Assembly (NCBI GenBank): GCA_014529385.2
Contig: CM043953.1
Span: 88,590,342-88,654,341, forward strand
Direction of reading: 5' to 3'
DNA length: 64,000 nt
Source of the DNA: Adiantum capillus-veneris
Taxonomy: Eukaryota; Streptophyta; Polypodiopsida; Polypodiales; Pteridaceae
The notes beneath the pieces are model-generated. The model was not told the DNA's origin and did not search any database. It saw nothing but the letters and a program-made list of their open reading frames with translations. The position numbers and the translations under genes are program-made. Every line of letters begins with the position of its first letter. Within the stretch, counting starts at the first letter, position 1. Below are positions 1 to 11,438 of the stretch, piece after piece.

Positions 1-1128
1 CGATTGTCATACCTTAGCACAAGATCTCCTTCATTGATGCCTTTGTCCTTTAGTTTCTTGTCAAGCTTCTTCTTCGCCTGCGTAGCTTTCCTTTTGTAGC
101 ACTCGTATGCTGCTTCTCTTTTCCACTCAAGCTTAGCTAAGGTAAGAAGTCGATCCGTCCATGCTTCTTGATCATCTTGTGCTGCTTTTCCATGAAGTCG
201 CATTGTTGGAATGTTGAGCTCAATTGGTTGTAAAGCCTCTTGACCATAGACCAAGTGAAATGGTGTGAACTCCGTGGCTTCCCTATATGTGGTTCGATAT
301 GCCCACAAGGCACCATCCAAGAAGTCATCCCACAACTTTGTCTTGTTTTTCACCATCTTTCTAATGATGCCAGCAATGACACTATTAGTTTTTTCTACCA
401 GACCATTGGATTGGGGATAGTAGGGTGTACTATGACGATGTAGAATGTGAAGTTCTTCACAGACTTCTGTAAGCAAACCCTTTCTAAACCCTGGACCATT
501 ATCAGAAACAATATCCAAAGGTGTGCCAAATCTACAACAAATGTGAGTGTAGACAAATTTGCTCACTGTTCTCTCAGTTACCTTTGCCACACTTTGTGCT
601 TCCACCCACCTAGTCATATAGTCTACCGCCACTAGAATGTAGAGTTTACCATTTTTTGTCCTAGGGAGAGGACCCATAGCATCAATGCCTCACTTTTCAA
701 AGGGTCCATTTGCAAGCACGATTTGCCTTGGACCATACATCAATCTTCTATTCCCATTTACTTGACAATTGACAACTTTTACACTAATGTTGGACATCCA
801 CATGCAGACTTGGCCAAACATACCCCGCAAGCAAAATCTTCTTCATACTTATCTGTTGGGCAAAATGACCACCACATGCCTCTTCATGCAAACCTTTTAG
901 AATGGCTGGAATCTCCTTGATAGTTGGTACTCTTCTGCACACTTGATCCTTCCCTCTTTGATAGAGGGATCCTTCTAGGAAGAGATACGCGCTTGCCTTT
1001 TTCACGAGTCTCCTCTTCTGAGCCTTCGTGAAGTCTTGTGGAAACTTACCCTCCAAAATGTAGCTAATAATGGGAGTCAATGACTCCAATCCCTGGTTTC
1101 TCGGTTGCTTAACAGTTGCTGCCACCAT
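1..1128 (-). pseudogene. int: gypsy integrase (zinc-binding, DDE core, start of C-terminal region)
   Basis: Integrase inserts retroelement cDNA into host DNA. The HHCC zinc-binding region lies near 770-880, with a His pair and C..C spaced as expected; one stop there (near 784) replaces what should be Trp. The core follows in another frame: the first catalytic Asp sits in a GIDAMGPLP stretch near 670, the second in VSDNGPGF near 510, and the Glu in NGLVEKTN near 405. The WAYRTT motif is near 310. The C-terminal basic region reads on past position 1. All three catalytic residues survive, but the stop before GIDA and the frameshift near 755 make it non-functional. The GPY/F end is outside the window. 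Confidence 0.88.
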
Positions 1129-1134
1129 GATGAC

Positions 1135-1548
1135 CTACACTTCTTTCTCAACACATGTAACTGCTTGTTGTGCAAGTAAATCGACATCTTCATTTTGTTT
1201 CCTAGGAATATGATATAGTTGCACTTCTTCAAAGTGATTAAACATCCTACGAATGGCATGAATTTTTGTCTGTAAGCTTTCATTCTTGCATGCCCAAATG
1301 CCTAAAATCTGTTTAACAATGAGAAGTGCATCTCCCTTTACCATGAGATGTCGTATCCCTTGGCCAATGCACATCTTCAAACCATGAAGTAGTGTGTCGT
1401 ATTCTGCTTCATTGTTGCTAGTTGAACCTGGTAGATTGACCTTCTCTTTCATGACCACATCCCCACTTGGGTTGAGCAACACTAGCCCTCTCCCTGCTTT
1501 TCTTGTGACTCGTCGAAAAGCTCCATCAAAGAACAAGGTAAACGCATT
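1135..1548 (-). pseudogene. rnh: second, archaeal-type RNase H domain of the Tat-like element
   Basis: This domain degrades RNA in RNA:DNA hybrids during reverse transcription. The four acidic catalytic positions are visible in order: Asp in FFDGAF, Glu in NNEAEY, Asp in VKGDALL and Asp in NEDVDLLA, over about 135 residues. This is the extra RNase H acquired by Tat elements, lying between the Ty3-type RNase H and the integrase. It is in the same frame as the reverse transcriptase, separated by one TAA at 1558-1560, and ends at a TAG at 1135-1137. The active-site set is intact even though the reading frame is broken on both sides. Confidence 0.82.
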
Positions 1549-1557
1549 AGGAATACT

Positions 1558-3255
1558 TTAAGATGGTGGCAATGGTAGGGTCTTTACTTCAGGCACCTTA
1601 ATCTCTTTCTCATGTACCCTATAAGTAAGGATCTCTGCCAATTGTGCACGCACACTATCTTCTACTTTGAAAGAATATTGAAACTCTTGCAACTCCATAA
1701 TCCACTTTGAGATCCTAGTACTAAGATTCATTTGAGATGACACCCAAGGGAACAAATTTTCTGCAGTGAGAATTACAAAAGGTTTTGGTAGCAGGTAGGA
1801 TCTAAACTTTCTCACCGCAAACATGAGAGAAAGCATCATGAGTTCTGCCTCCGTGTAGCCTCTCTCCAAAGCATTCATGACCCTACTAGCAAAGTAGATG
1901 GGTCGCATCCGAATACTATGGGGATCTTGTTGTAATAAAACTGCATCAATTGTTTCCTTCCCAACACTAGAGCTAACAAAGAATGTGTACTCCCCACAAG
2001 GAGGCATGAGTATTGGTAGCTCTGACAAAATGACTTTAATGTTACAAAAGTACTCTTCAAGCTCATAAGACCATGCAAATTCTACTTGTTGTGTCAACTT
2101 TTGCAAAGGATGAAGCAACTCCGAAGCTAAGTGAATAAAGCGTGACATATACTTCACCTTTTGAATGAATGAGATTACCTCTTTGAGATTCTTGGGTGAT
2201 GGGAGCTCAATAAGAGCCTTTGTCTTTGAAGGATCCACCTCAATGCTTTTATAGGAAACCTTGTGACCAAGCAAGATCACTTCATCCTCACCTATGTGAC
2301 ATTTGTCGGGGTTGAGTTGAACTTCCATGTCATAGAGCTTCTTTAAACCTTCTTCTACCCTTTGTAGATGCAATGATTTTGAGCTATAAATGCAGAAATC
2401 ATCAATGAACACCCTAATTGAATTTCCAAAGAATGCTTGAAACACCATGTTCATGAAATGTTGGAATGTTGCAGGAGCATTTGTTAGACCAAATGGCATG
2501 ACTCTAAAAGCATAACAACCCCAAGGAGTGATGAAGGTTGTTTTTAACTGATCTTCCAATGCGATACCTATTTGAAAGTAACCCGAGTAGCCATCACACA
2601 CAGTGTACTTCTCATGACTAGCTACCTCATTTAGTATCTCATCCTGAAATGGGAGGGGAAAGTGATCTCTTTTTGTTGCCTCATTGAGTGGACGGTAATC
2701 CACACACACCCTCCACTTGCCATTTTTCTTAGGAGTGACAACAACGGGAGAGACCCACTCCAAATTCTCCACTGGATAAATGAAACCTGCTGCTAGAAGA
2801 TTTCTTACCTCCTTGAGTAAAGCTTGCTCCTTGATGACTCCTAGCCTTCGTAGCTTCTGAGCCTTAGGTGTGGCCTCTGGCTTCAACTCAATTTTGTGTT
2901 GAACAGCATCTACTCCTCGCACATCGGTGTAGTCTTTAGCAAAAATCCTAGGAAATTTCCTTAACACACCTTTGAGCTCCTCTCTTTCATCCTTTGTAAG
3001 TGTTGTAGATAACATACCTTCTAACATTCTTTCATCTTCTACTTTTTGGTTTTCTTGGGAACCTACCTCTTCCAAACCTGGGCAAGAGGTCTCTTGGTTG
3101 TTTGGCTTAAACCTTACTCCCATGACTTCGATGGAAGACTCCTCTTCAGTAATGCTGCCACTACTTTCTCCTTCTGAAGTTCTATCGGTCCAGCCTTCCT
3201 CCGTCTCACTTTGAGATGATTCTTCATGGAGCTCCTCTTGGCGCTGCTCCTTCAT
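1558..3255 (-). CDS. pol: gypsy reverse transcriptase plus degenerate Ty3-type RNase H
   Basis: Open for 565 codons. An acidic linker occupies roughly residues 1-110. The reverse transcriptase follows, with the conserved VCVDYRPLNEAT, the LPFQDEILNEV fingers region, MPFGLTNAPATFQ and the catalytic loop VFIDDF, where Phe replaces the usual Tyr of YIDD. A connection region and a Ty3-type RNase H then follow. The RNase H appears degenerate because its first motif reads FFVSSSVG instead of carrying an Asp, which fits its known role as a tether in Tat elements that own a second RNase H. The segment continues the protease frame through one stop at 3316, so the start shown is only the first Met after that stop. 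Confidence 0.9.
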   Translation of the reverse strand: MKEQRQEELHEESSQSETEEGWTDRTSEGESSGSITEEESSIEVMGVRFKPNNQETSCPGLEEVGSQENQKVEDERMLEGMLSTTLTKDEREELKGVLRKFPRIFAKDYTDVRGVDAVQHKIELKPEATPKAQKLRRLGVIKEQALLKEVRNLLAAGFIYPVENLEWVSPVVVTPKKNGKWRVCVDYRPLNEATKRDHFPLPFQDEILNEVASHEKYTVCDGYSGYFQIGIALEDQLKTTFITPWGCYAFRVMPFGLTNAPATFQHFMNMVFQAFFGNSIRVFIDDFCIYSSKSLHLQRVEEGLKKLYDMEVQLNPDKCHIGEDEVILLGHKVSYKSIEVDPSKTKALIELPSPKNLKEVISFIQKVKYMSRFIHLASELLHPLQKLTQQVEFAWSYELEEYFCNIKVILSELPILMPPCGEYTFFVSSSVGKETIDAVLLQQDPHSIRMRPIYFASRVMNALERGYTEAELMMLSLMFAVRKFRSYLLPKPFVILTAENLFPWVSSQMNLSTRISKWIMELQEFQYSFKVEDSVRAQLAEILTYRVHEKEIKVPEVKTLPLPPS

Positions 3256-3315
3256 GTCAAAGACAACCTTCTTATGATTTTCATTCCTGCAAATTAGCTT
3301 TCCACTCTCCCAATC

Positions 3316-3780
3316 CTACAAAGCTCGCATTTTCATTAGCCATGGTCTCCCTAGGATAAATGGGTAACCATTTCCCTTGGTCGACATAACATAAAAATCC
3401 ACCGCCTTCTTAATGCCAAAGGTCTTTACAAAAACATTTTTACAAATGCCTACACACCTAGCTTTGCTATTGTTTGCCATCTTGACTTTAATTTCAGGTG
3501 TCTCATGGATGTGCATGCCTAGTTTTTGCATGAGTCCCTCTGTCATGATGCAAATTTGTGCACCCCCATCCACTAGAGCTTTCCTAAACAATCTTCCTTT
3601 GATGTAACAATCTAGCACAGGTGTAATATCCTCATTCATTTCAGCATGTGCAATTTTTACAACAGGCACACTCTCTTTTACCTTTCTCCTAGTGCTAACT
3701 ACCTTTGTTAAATCCCTCCTAACTTGTGGGCATAATGCAAGAAACTGAGGCCATGAGATATCAAGACCCTTACCTCTCAT
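3316..3780 (-). pseudogene. pr: gypsy aspartic protease domain
   Basis: Retroviral-type aspartic protease that would cleave the gag-pol polyprotein. The active-site segment reads ALVDGGAQICIM, where Asp-Gly-Gly replaces the usual Asp-Ser/Thr-Gly. A flap-like region (VKMANNSKARCVG) and the ILGRPWL motif near the end are typical of the family. It lies in frame between gag (stop TAA at 3784-3786) and reverse transcriptase (stop TAG at 3316-3318); both stops are one C-to-T step from Gln codons. The DGG variant also occurs in the unrelated element at 37233-46280, so it may be a lineage variant rather than damage. Confidence 0.82.
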
Positions 3781-3783
3781 GTC

Positions 3784-4944
3784 TTACAATAGGTTGTATG
3801 GAGCCATACCATGTCCAAGTGGGAAGTCTTGGAGATTGATACGACGTCGAGTCCTCTTAGTTTCCTTGGTCTCCTTTGCCTTCTTTTCTCGTCCATGATC
3901 ACTTTGTGATGTGACACCTTCTTTCTCCTTCCCTTTTCCACGGCCACGCTTAATGCCATTTGCTTCCATGTCAACCTCATTTGAGTTTGTCACCTCTACC
4001 ACATGCACATTTGGGTCTGGAAAAGGTGGAACTCCTTCCACTCCTTGTGGAGGTGGTCTTGCTCCATTTGGCCTTTGTAGAAGCCGTGGTTGCTGACTAG
4101 TTCCTTCTCATGCATTCATCACTGGGTACTTCAAGTTAGGTCTCCCTGGCTCCCCACGGGGCCAAGGACAATTATACATCCCATGTCCAGACTCACCGCA
4201 ATTCCAACATTGCAAGACTCTCCTAGGTCGTGAATCTCGCTCTTCATACTTCCTTGCTTGTCCCTTTGGACCTACAACTTGTGCAAGGTGAATTGACAAG
4301 CTGCTTAAAGATTCATTTAACTTCTCAATCACTTCCGCCATTACCTCAGGAAGCTCCCTAGATGTTGATGCTTGTGACTTACCTTTGGGTCTAAGACCTT
4401 CTATTGGAACCTCCCCCCTTAAGCACTTGAGTTTCCTATACTTCTCAGCAGCCCTAGTTTCAACTGCATCAAAGGTAGCAGGTGCACCGGCCTCAACTTT
4501 TATCTTAAGGTCAGGAAAGAGTCCAGCTATGAACCTCTTCTTCTTTAGGAACTCTACACCATCACCAGGGTTAGCAACATTTCTCACCCATATAACCCAA
4601 AGACGTAGAAACTCTTGCTTGTAAAAGTAGTAGTCATCTAAGTCTTTTTGCATATGAGAAACAATGTCTTGCCATGATTTCTGAGTGTTTTGGGGATCAA
4701 AGAAGTATTTCTTGAAATGATTCAACACTTCCGTGTAATTCCCCTTAACTTCCTCAGGCAAAGAGTCAAACCAAGTGCTAGCATCTTTCCTAAGGACTAC
4801 CTCAAACATTTCTACACGTTCCTGATCAGTTACTATCCTCTTGATACGACAAGACATCTTGAAATTTGCTAAAAATAATTCTGCATCCTCTCCAGGCTCT
4901 CCAAAGAAAAGAGGATAACCGGACATTTGGCGTTGGGCCTCCAT
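3784..4944 (-). pseudogene. gag: gypsy gag with CCHC zinc knuckle
   Basis: Gag forms the virus-like particle and packages RNA. I start at the Met at 4944 because typical gag sequence begins there; upstream codons are lysine-rich and low complexity. The Retrotrans_gag core runs over about residues 20-170, with motifs such as DASTWFDSLP and FIAGLFPDLK. A zinc knuckle of C-X2-C-X4-H-X4-C form (CWNCGESGHGMYNC) lies near 4165-4210. A TGA at 4108-4110 interrupts the frame, after which a basic Lys/Arg-rich stretch runs to the TAA at 3784-3786 and on into the protease. No LTR element gag of this kind should contain these stops, so this copy is inactive. Confidence 0.88.
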
Positions 4945-5028
4945 TGAATCGGTTTCAAAGTGAAAACACGTTTTTTTTTTCTTTCTTAAAATTTTTTCAC
5001 AATAATGTTTTCTAAATTGCAATCTATT

Positions 5029-5483
5029 CTACAACAAAATAAAAATATTCATAGCAATTGACCTATGATAATCAATAAGAGGCAGGATGACAGGGTTTGG
5101 TGATGCGAGAATTTCTCCTACTCTTTGGGCACCAAACATGAACACCATACGTTGTTGAAAATGGATTTTTCTACTAATTGCAATGTTTATTCTAATGTGT
5201 GCAGTGAAATGAAAGGGGAAAACCTCTATTCTTGGGCCATTATCCATGTCTATGCATGACCTAATTCTTAAAACAAAACAAAAATATAGACGTCCAAACT
5301 AAGGTCGTACCTAATGAGAGGCAAAATAAAAGGATTTACTGATGCGTTTATCTCTGCCAACCTAATTAGATGACCTAAAATTCTACGAATGACACGTTGG
5401 AATTGCAACTTAGAACTAACAATTATGTGTACCTTTTGCCTTGCAATGGGAATGAAGGGATCATACAAATTCTCGTGATTCAT
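5029..5483 (-). repeat. duplicated leader segment with two related 71-72-codon frames
   Basis: Between primer-binding site and gag lie two small minus-strand frames, 5029-5247 and 5268-5483, in tandem about 236 bp apart. Their predicted peptides align over most of their length with one gap, sharing an AS.NP.ILPLI.Y core and an IF.L end. DNA similarity is also visible, so this is an old duplication of the leader. Whether either frame was ever translated is unknown, and I recognise no domain. Confidence 0.5.
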
Positions 5484-5541
5484 GCAAGCTACTTGATTAT
5501 GCTAAAGGTTGAGTCTTCACAAAAATACACAAGCCGTTCCT

Positions 5542-5555
5542 CCGTGGGGGCACCA
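5542..5555 (-). promoter_or_regulatory. candidate primer-binding site
   Basis: The plus strand reads as a tRNA 3' end finishing in CACCA, three bases from the LTR boundary at 5559. On the element's own strand this is TGG followed by a GC-rich stretch, the standard form of a primer-binding site. I could not match the tRNA species. Confidence 0.45.
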
Positions 5556-5558
5556 ATT

Positions 5559-6762
5559 TGAGGTGGTCCGGGACAGGCAACAAGAAGAGCGGCCTCTAAA
5601 CACCCTTCGAGGCTCCCGGGCTGCTCAATTGGGGCTGTGGCAAGCACAATTAGAGACACAACAGCCCACAGCCAAAAACCAAACAAGAAAAGGGGAGCCA
5701 CCTAGTTGTAGATGCAAACTAGGACGCACGTGAAATCTCCTTGTACTCAAATGCACAAAGAGAGGGGAATGCAAGATAGCCACACACACCAAACACAAAC
5801 ATTCACCACGCCAGAGAGAGGTAAAGAGCACAAATCAACTTGAGCAACTCAGTCTTAGACTTAAAGACTAGATGCACAGAAAGCTTGATGAGAAATAGAG
5901 AGACAACATAAAACTTGACCTTGTTGCCAATACACAAAATGTCTTAGGGTCACGGGAGCCCTCTCACCGAGAACCCTCTTACAATTTACCTTTTAGGCAA
6001 ACAATTCAACAAGCCCTTAAACCACCAAGCATGAAATGGCACAAAAAACTTCAAGGACAATATACCTTCAACCACCTGATGAGCCAACTTATCAAGTCAA
6101 TTTGGAGAGAAGAGTCGTAGTTGCAGCATACAATTGCACCCAAAACTATAAATCTTATTTATGCACAAGAGTAGGCTAAAAGTGTGGTGAAGAGTATGGC
6201 ATACACTCCACTCCTCTAGATGGCATAACTAACTTCAAGCTTCTCCATGCACCTATGTGTAATGATGGAATAGAGCACTCACGATGCACACACTCTACAC
6301 AACTAGGCTTGAAGAGTGGTGTGTTATGTGTTGAGAATGGTGTGGTGTAGTGTGATCATGTGATCATTTACAAGGGAGAGAAGAGCTCTATTTATAGGTT
6401 TTAGAAGCCCCGATGTGGATTAGGCCTAATCAAGTTTATTTGAAGGAATAAAAGATTATGCATATTTTATTTTTTTAAATGAGGGTGGGTCTCTCTTGTC
6501 CTTTGAGTCACATGGATGTGGGCTCAAGGGAAGAGAATTATTGAGAATAAAAGGAGAGAGGGATTGAGTGAATAATTTGGGAGTGCCTACTCTAGTAGAG
6601 GGTGCATTTTACAATAAGGTTAGTGGTTAGTAGTTAGTAATTATCACTAAAAAATATTTACAGAATCATTCACCAAATGGTGAGATATATGATGAGAAAA
6701 GTTAGAGAATGGATGAGCTTGTAAAGAGAGGTTGAAGCTTTGACATTCACATCTTTACAACA
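5559..6762 (-). repeat. 5' LTR of the Tat-like element
   Basis: On the plus strand the segment runs from TGAGGTGGTCCGGG to TTACAACA, giving TG...CA ends. A TATA-like box on the minus strand lies at 6386-6398 (CCTATAAATAGAG). About 75-80 percent by eye of the first 150 bp matches the start of the LTR at 28572. The outer boundary at 6762 is an estimate, because the partner LTR is outside the window. Confidence 0.65.
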
Positions 6763-8336
6763 CCGAAAGAAGAAGCGGTCAGCATGGCAAAGTAGCACGT
6801 GTCGATAAAGCTATGTTATCTTCAAACCTTGGAAAATTCATGATAAAGGTCTTTATTTGCAGAGGTTATCCTTGGATTTTTGCTGATTTCTTGAAGTTCT
6901 TTACAAAGCTGAAGAGAGTATAGTAATATAGATATATATGTAGAGAGAAAGGGGGACACATAGGGTGTAGAAATGGAGGATGAAGGCTATGGAGGTGTGA
7001 GAGTTATGGCAATGGTGAAGAAGGTGAATTAGGACATGGGAGTTGCAGGTTTGGGAGTGGGAAGGAGAGGGAGGAGTGTGTGTGAAAGAGGAAGTGTGGC
7101 TGCATAGCATGGGCAAACTTGGGTCCACCAATAAAATCATAGCTCACAGCTCGTAGCTCATAAAAATATGAAACAATTTGAGGTGAAATTTCAGCTCAGG
7201 AGCTACAACTTTTGTTTGTATCACCTTTTCAAATTCAGGAAGCATGTGATCTTTAAAAATTCAGCAAAACCGACTGTTTTTTCCACTGCACAAAGTCCTT
7301 GTGAGTTCTTTCTTTGGATGATTCTTTTGAATACCTCCAAGAGTGAGCACCCCATGGTGCATGCATGCATTCCACATATCCTTGACTTTATTTGGTAGGT
7401 CTATAATTGAAGATATTGTTGAGATCATGATATAAATGAAAAGTACAACTAAGAAAATCAAATATTGAGGAGTCTAAAAAATATGTACATGTCAAATATA
7501 AATAATATAGGTGGAAAAAATATAAAGGGGTCAAAATAAATCTCTCTCATTATAAGTCTACCATAAAAAGATGAATATTTTTTGTGGTCTAATTTATGAG
7601 AGTAATAAAGAATAGATGTAGGAAGGAAAAAAATCACAATAGTGAAAAAATATACACATAAATAAAACTAGTTTTTTTTGGATTTTTGTTGGGATGGAGT
7701 TACACCAAAAATTAGAGAAGCTTGCATGAAATTATTTTTATATGGAATAAAGAGTATGCAAAATGGTAAGAAAAAATATGGTAATGATGAGTTAATGTAC
7801 ATAGCATAAATAACACACACTTAAGTATAAATATTTAAATAAATACCAAAAATAATTATGAAAAATCATTTTATTTAGGCCTCATATACAATAAAATATT
7901 TACACACAAATGGGCCATAATATACTTTTTTTTTTGGCTCAATTAGCCCAGTGACTAGCTAATTGAGGGTTTTTAAGAAGATATGGGAAAAGTCCCCTAA
8001 CTCACACACGCCTATGTACAGTGAAATAGTAGGCATAGCTATAGTGTTTGAGTGATTTGATAGGGTGAGGTAGCTTACTATGGCAATTATGGAAAGCCGA
8101 AAAACGGCTATCATCATCAATCGCAGTCTTACGAGGGTCAACTTGATGAGTATAATTCTTGATCATGGTAGATTCTAAAATGCAAGGTTATATTTTTAAA
8201 ATACCCTCTAGATAACATATTTAAGCATATCAAGAGGGTTTTCTTAAATAGACCGTCTAATGCAACTAGCATTTAATTTAAATTTGTAAAAAAAGGACAC
8301 TTAAGTGTCCTGTTTTGGTACCAAACTAGTGTTAAA
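6763..8336. other. AT-rich stretch without a recognisable gene
   Basis: I see no coherent protein on either strand. The sequence is AT-rich from about 7400 onward, with short AT runs and no clear repeat structure. Confidence 0.5.
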
Positions 8337-9384
8337 AAGTGGGTTCTGGTGGCCTTCTGTTGTGCGAGATGTGCATTATTGGTGCAAGATGTGTCATCAA
8401 TGCCAAGTGATGGGTGAAAAGACGACTGGTAGCCGAGCAGCAAGGGGCTATCATAGCACATGATGCTTTTGAAAAGTGGGGTTTGGATGCAATTGGCCCA
8501 TTTCCCAAGTCAACAAGCGGTAAGAAGTATGTTTTGGTGGCCATAAACTACCTAACCAGGTGGGTCGAGGCTAAAGCGGTCAAAGAGGTAAATGCACATA
8601 CTGTTGCTCAATTTGTTTTTGATTGCATATGATGTCATTTTGGAGTACCTTGGGTGCTTATATCGGATCAAGGACAAGGGTTTAGAAGTAAATTGGTGGG
8701 TGCCCTAGTGGAAAAGTTGGGGATTCAACACCGATTTTTCTCTCCATACCATCCACAATGCAAAGGTTTGGTGGAAGGTGCCAATGGGCAGATAGTCAAG
8801 ATGCTTACGAAGTACATCTACCAGCAGGTTGAAGGGTGGGAATCTAACCTTGACAAATGTTTGTGGGCTTACACGACTTCATATAAGGTGGCTACCAACT
8901 TTACTCCTTATGAGTTGGTATATGGCAAGGAAGCGGTATTACCTGTACATGTGCAGCTAGGGGCTCTCAAAGGTTTGTGGCGAATCGATAAGACTCATAA
9001 AGATGTTTTGCAGGATAGGATTACAAGTCTTGAAAATTTGAAGATGGATCATGAGGCAGCGGCAGAATTTTATGTGAAGCAACAAGAGAAAAGAGTAGCA
9101 AGTTCAACCAACATTTGCCAGAGAAACTAATTGAAAAGGGAAATCTAGTGATGAAGTACGAGAGTTATCTTGACTTCACCTTTCAAAAGAAATTCAAAAA
9201 GAAGTGGACAGGACCTTACAAGGTTCATCAAGATTTTCCCAATGGTACTTATGCATTAATGAGGATGGATGGTCGTTTTCTCGAGAACAGGGTTAATGGT
9301 TTGCATCTCAAGCTCTATTTTGAAAGAGAGTTGGTGCCAGTAGTGCATCAGGTTCTAATGGAGGGGGTTGGGCAACCAACCTAA
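8337..9384 (+). pseudogene. int: gypsy integrase fragment with GPY/F domain
   Basis: The frame begins abruptly inside the zinc-binding domain (GFWWPSVVRDV, then C..C..C near 8375-8415), so the element is truncated at its 5' side. The core keeps Asp in GLDAIGPFP, Asp in ISDQGQGF and Glu in KGLVEGANG. The spacing between the last two is 35 residues, the canonical D-35-E. A TGA near 8630, one C-to-T step from an Arg codon, breaks the core, and a frameshift occurs near 9080-9115. The C-terminal segment from 9115 carries the GPY/F module (KKWTGPYKV) and ends at 9384. It is an independent gypsy copy on the opposite strand from the first element. Confidence 0.88.
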
Positions 9385-10363
9385 GCAGTGTTCTCATATG
9401 CCAGGAATATAACGATGTACATACAATCGAGTTTTTTTGGGGTTTTCTCATAGTGTCTCAGTGTTTGCAGTTTATAGGGTGATCAAACTTTTATGTGGTT
9501 GAGCATAAATTCTCAAATAGTAGGTGGGAAATGATGGTACAACCAAAGTGTGTCGACTCTAGAAGGTGACATGGATAGATATGTGCAGGCTAGCAGAAGC
9601 TTGGCAAAAGGATGGAGCAGCTAGGAAGATCATGGGATGACAAGCAGCAACAAAAATGTATGCCTGATGCGGTCTATAGGGAAAGGAAGGCTCCATGAGG
9701 GTCTAATTGGGGAAGCAAATAAAGGAGGTGCAAAGTGTAGCTTTTGGGTACAGGAATGTAGAGCTTGAAGTGCTAAAGGAGCAAGTCCAAACGGCTAATC
9801 AAACCAAGCTACGAAGTTCAAGTTATGGCCGGTTGAAGTTTTGCCGGGGGCTAGGCTGGTGCCCACTTGGCCACATGGGGAATCATGCCATCTGATGCCT
9901 TTTGAGCCCGGACAAATTTCTAAAGTAGGGTATATATCATATGTAGCTAGCAAGAAGTGACTGCATATCAAACGGAGCCCGGAGCGGAAAGATATGGAAG
10001 CCGGAAGTTTGGGTGCCTTTGTCCGAAGTTGATTGCAGATGATTTGATCACTTTTTGAGACCTTGGTTCGAGGTCTTACTAGATTGTGGATGAGATGGGA
10101 GCTATGAGGCTTGGAGCTAGAGATACGAGGTCTCAGTTGGCCTTGACTGCTTGGGAGTCATGTCATCAGGTGGTATTTGGCAAGCACTGCAAGTTGGAGG
10201 AAACAAAGCTTTTTTAAAGGTGGTTTTTTTTTTTTTTCAAAAGCCTTAAGAGGCTAGGGCCTTGTGGTGCTACCACGTGGCACTGTAAAATCCCATATGC
10301 ACAATAAGGATGCTGAGTTGAAGGGTATAAAAGCTGGGGCATGTCCCCCTTTACTAGCATGGT

Positions 10364-10467
<104 letters not shown>

Positions 10468-10987
10468 CTTGTTGGGGAGCTATGGCGTCGCCTGTCGGTG
10501 CTGTGTTGGTGGATCTGGTCAGCCGTTGCGCAGCGCGCTGCCGTCCTGGTGGCGAATTTGAATGAAATGGGTGTTGGTGCCCTGCATCGGTGGCACGCTC
10601 ATGGGCGGTGATGGAGTGATGACGTGGCTAGACTAAGGAGGTTTCGTGCTGAAGTTGATTGCAGATGAGTTGATCACTTTTTGCGACCTTGGTTCGAAGT
10701 CTTCCTAGATTGTGGATGAGATGGGAGCTATGCGGCTTGGAGCTAGATATACAAGGTCTCAGTTGGCCTTGACTGCTTGGGAGTCAGGTCATCAAGTGGT
10801 ATTAGGCAAGCACTGCAAGTTGGAGGAAACAAAGTTTTTTTTAAAGGTGGTTTTTGTCTTTTTTCAAAACCCTTAAGAGGCTGGGGCCTTGTGGTGCTAC
10901 CATGTGGCACTGTAAAATCCCATATTCACAGTAAGGATGTCGATTTGAAAGGTATAAAAGTTGGGGCGTGTCCCCCTTGACTAGCGT

Positions 10988-10991
<4 letters not shown>

Positions 10992-11072
<81 letters not shown>
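10992..11072. repeat. (GA)n microsatellite
   Basis: About 80 bp, in the same position in copy two as the tract at 10365. Confidence 0.97.
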
Positions 11073-11074
<2 letters not shown>

Positions 11075-11353
11075 CTCTTGTTGGGGATCTATCGCATCGC
11101 GTGTCAGCGTTGTGTTGGTGGCTATGGTCGGTGGTTGCGTAGCGGCGCTGCCGTCCAACGGCGGTTTTGAATGAAACGGGCGTCGGTGCCCTGTGCCAGT
11201 GGCGTGCTCATGGGCGGTGTCATAGTGATGACGTGCCTAGACTAAGGCTATTTCCCGCGCGCCAGCCCCCCTTTTTTGAAGGCAAAGTGAGTGCCTCACC
11301 CCCCCCCCCCAATAGCGACATCGCTATTGCTCATGGAGTGGAGGGGTCCTGCC

Positions 11354-11356
<3 letters not shown>

Positions 11357-11437
<81 letters not shown>
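11357..11437. repeat. (GA)n microsatellite
   Basis: A third tract of about 80 bp, preceded by a run of ten C at 11301-11310. It may be a partial third copy of the duplicated unit. Confidence 0.95.

Positions 11438-11438
<1 letters not shown>

Larger units (their letters stand above)
1..6762 (-). mobile_element. Ty3/gypsy LTR retrotransposon, Tat-like, truncated by the window edge
   Basis: Reading leftwards the order is LTR (5559-6762), primer-binding site, leader, gag, protease, reverse transcriptase, RNase H, a second archaeal-type RNase H, and integrase, with the rest beyond position 1. Two RNase H domains are the known hallmark of the plant Tat lineage, so I place it there by inference. 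From about 4944 to about 790 the polyprotein stays in one frame, broken only by single stops near 4108, 3784, 3316, 1558, 1135 and 784. A frameshift near 755 precedes the integrase core. It is a dead copy. Its LTR is homologous to the one at 28572-29837. Confidence 0.9.
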
